64,000 nt of DNA, taken from positions 853,626 through 917,625 of the forward strand of contig JALMQS010000841.1 in the NCBI GenBank assembly GCA_024734495.1, given 5' to 3'. This document shows positions 63,901-64,000 of this stretch, piece after piece. The translations under genes and the position numbers were made by a program. Position 1 is the stretch's first letter. Each line of letters opens with the position of its first letter. The stretch comes from Forficula auricularia (Eukaryota; Arthropoda; Insecta; Dermaptera; Forficulidae). The notes beneath the pieces are model-generated. The model did no database searches. It was not told the DNA's origin and saw only the letters and a list, made by a program, of their open reading frames with translations.

Positions 63901-64000
63901 AAATTATTGATTGATTGATTGGGATTGAGGATTGAATAATGAAATTGAAATTGTAAATGGGCGGGCGGTGCACCAGCCCTTAGATATATGGCCAATTAGC

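Overview
The window is an AT-rich stretch of animal nuclear DNA, almost certainly from an insect. Evidence for this includes spliceosomal introns, a divergent ionotropic-receptor-like chemoreceptor, 28S rRNA and tRNA pseudo-copies, and Tc1/mariner, hAT, Penelope-like, LINE, SINE, LTR and Helitron-like debris. I cannot name the order with confidence; a parasitoid wasp is only a guess. No prokaryotic or CRISPR features are present.

Host genes are few. (1) A broken, IR-like receptor on the minus strand runs off the left edge (1-1420). (2) A short Elongin-B-like CDS lies on the plus strand (23484-23819). (3) The main gene is a lipase maturation factor (LMF2-type) on the minus strand. Nine exons can be placed from 60190 down to the stop at 34671, each with GT-AG borders and conserved phase. 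Its first exons lie beyond the window or in the 100-N gap at 60277-60376. All of its introns carry transposon insertions.

Everything else is repeats, often nested. From 5.2 to 19.5 kb, four giant inverted repeats (foldbacks) follow one another, several with a minisatellite inside. One carries a 12-copy, 173-bp satellite (16.67-18.78 kb). Between 21 and 37 kb lie a Penelope-like 3' end with a GIY-YIG domain, a tRNA-like inverted pair, a SINE, and several small palindromes. The intronic region (34.9-60.1 kb) holds a mariner that carries a piece of 28S rRNA, an X-box-containing minisatellite, a TIR element coding for an unclassified protein, a captured exon-like fragment, three LTR pieces with tRNA-Trp priming signals, and a nearly intact Tc1 element with a 56-bp intron.

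The most interesting signal is a hammerhead-ribozyme-like fold (CUGANGA box, helix II, GAAA box, short helix III, helix I). It recurs at about ten loci on both strands, in elements of different sequence. Helices I and II differ in sequence between loci but keep their pairing. One copy sits next to the Penelope-like GIY-YIG domain, which fits the known association of such ribozymes with Penelope-like elements. All copies carry one extra unpaired base after the CUGANGA box, so activity must be tested. Other notable points are an LTR joined to the complement of almost a whole tRNA-Trp, two unrelated transposases whose last ~37 codons lie inside their long terminal inverted repeats, and a small TIR element family with 2-bp, non-TA target duplications shown by two empty-site comparisons.
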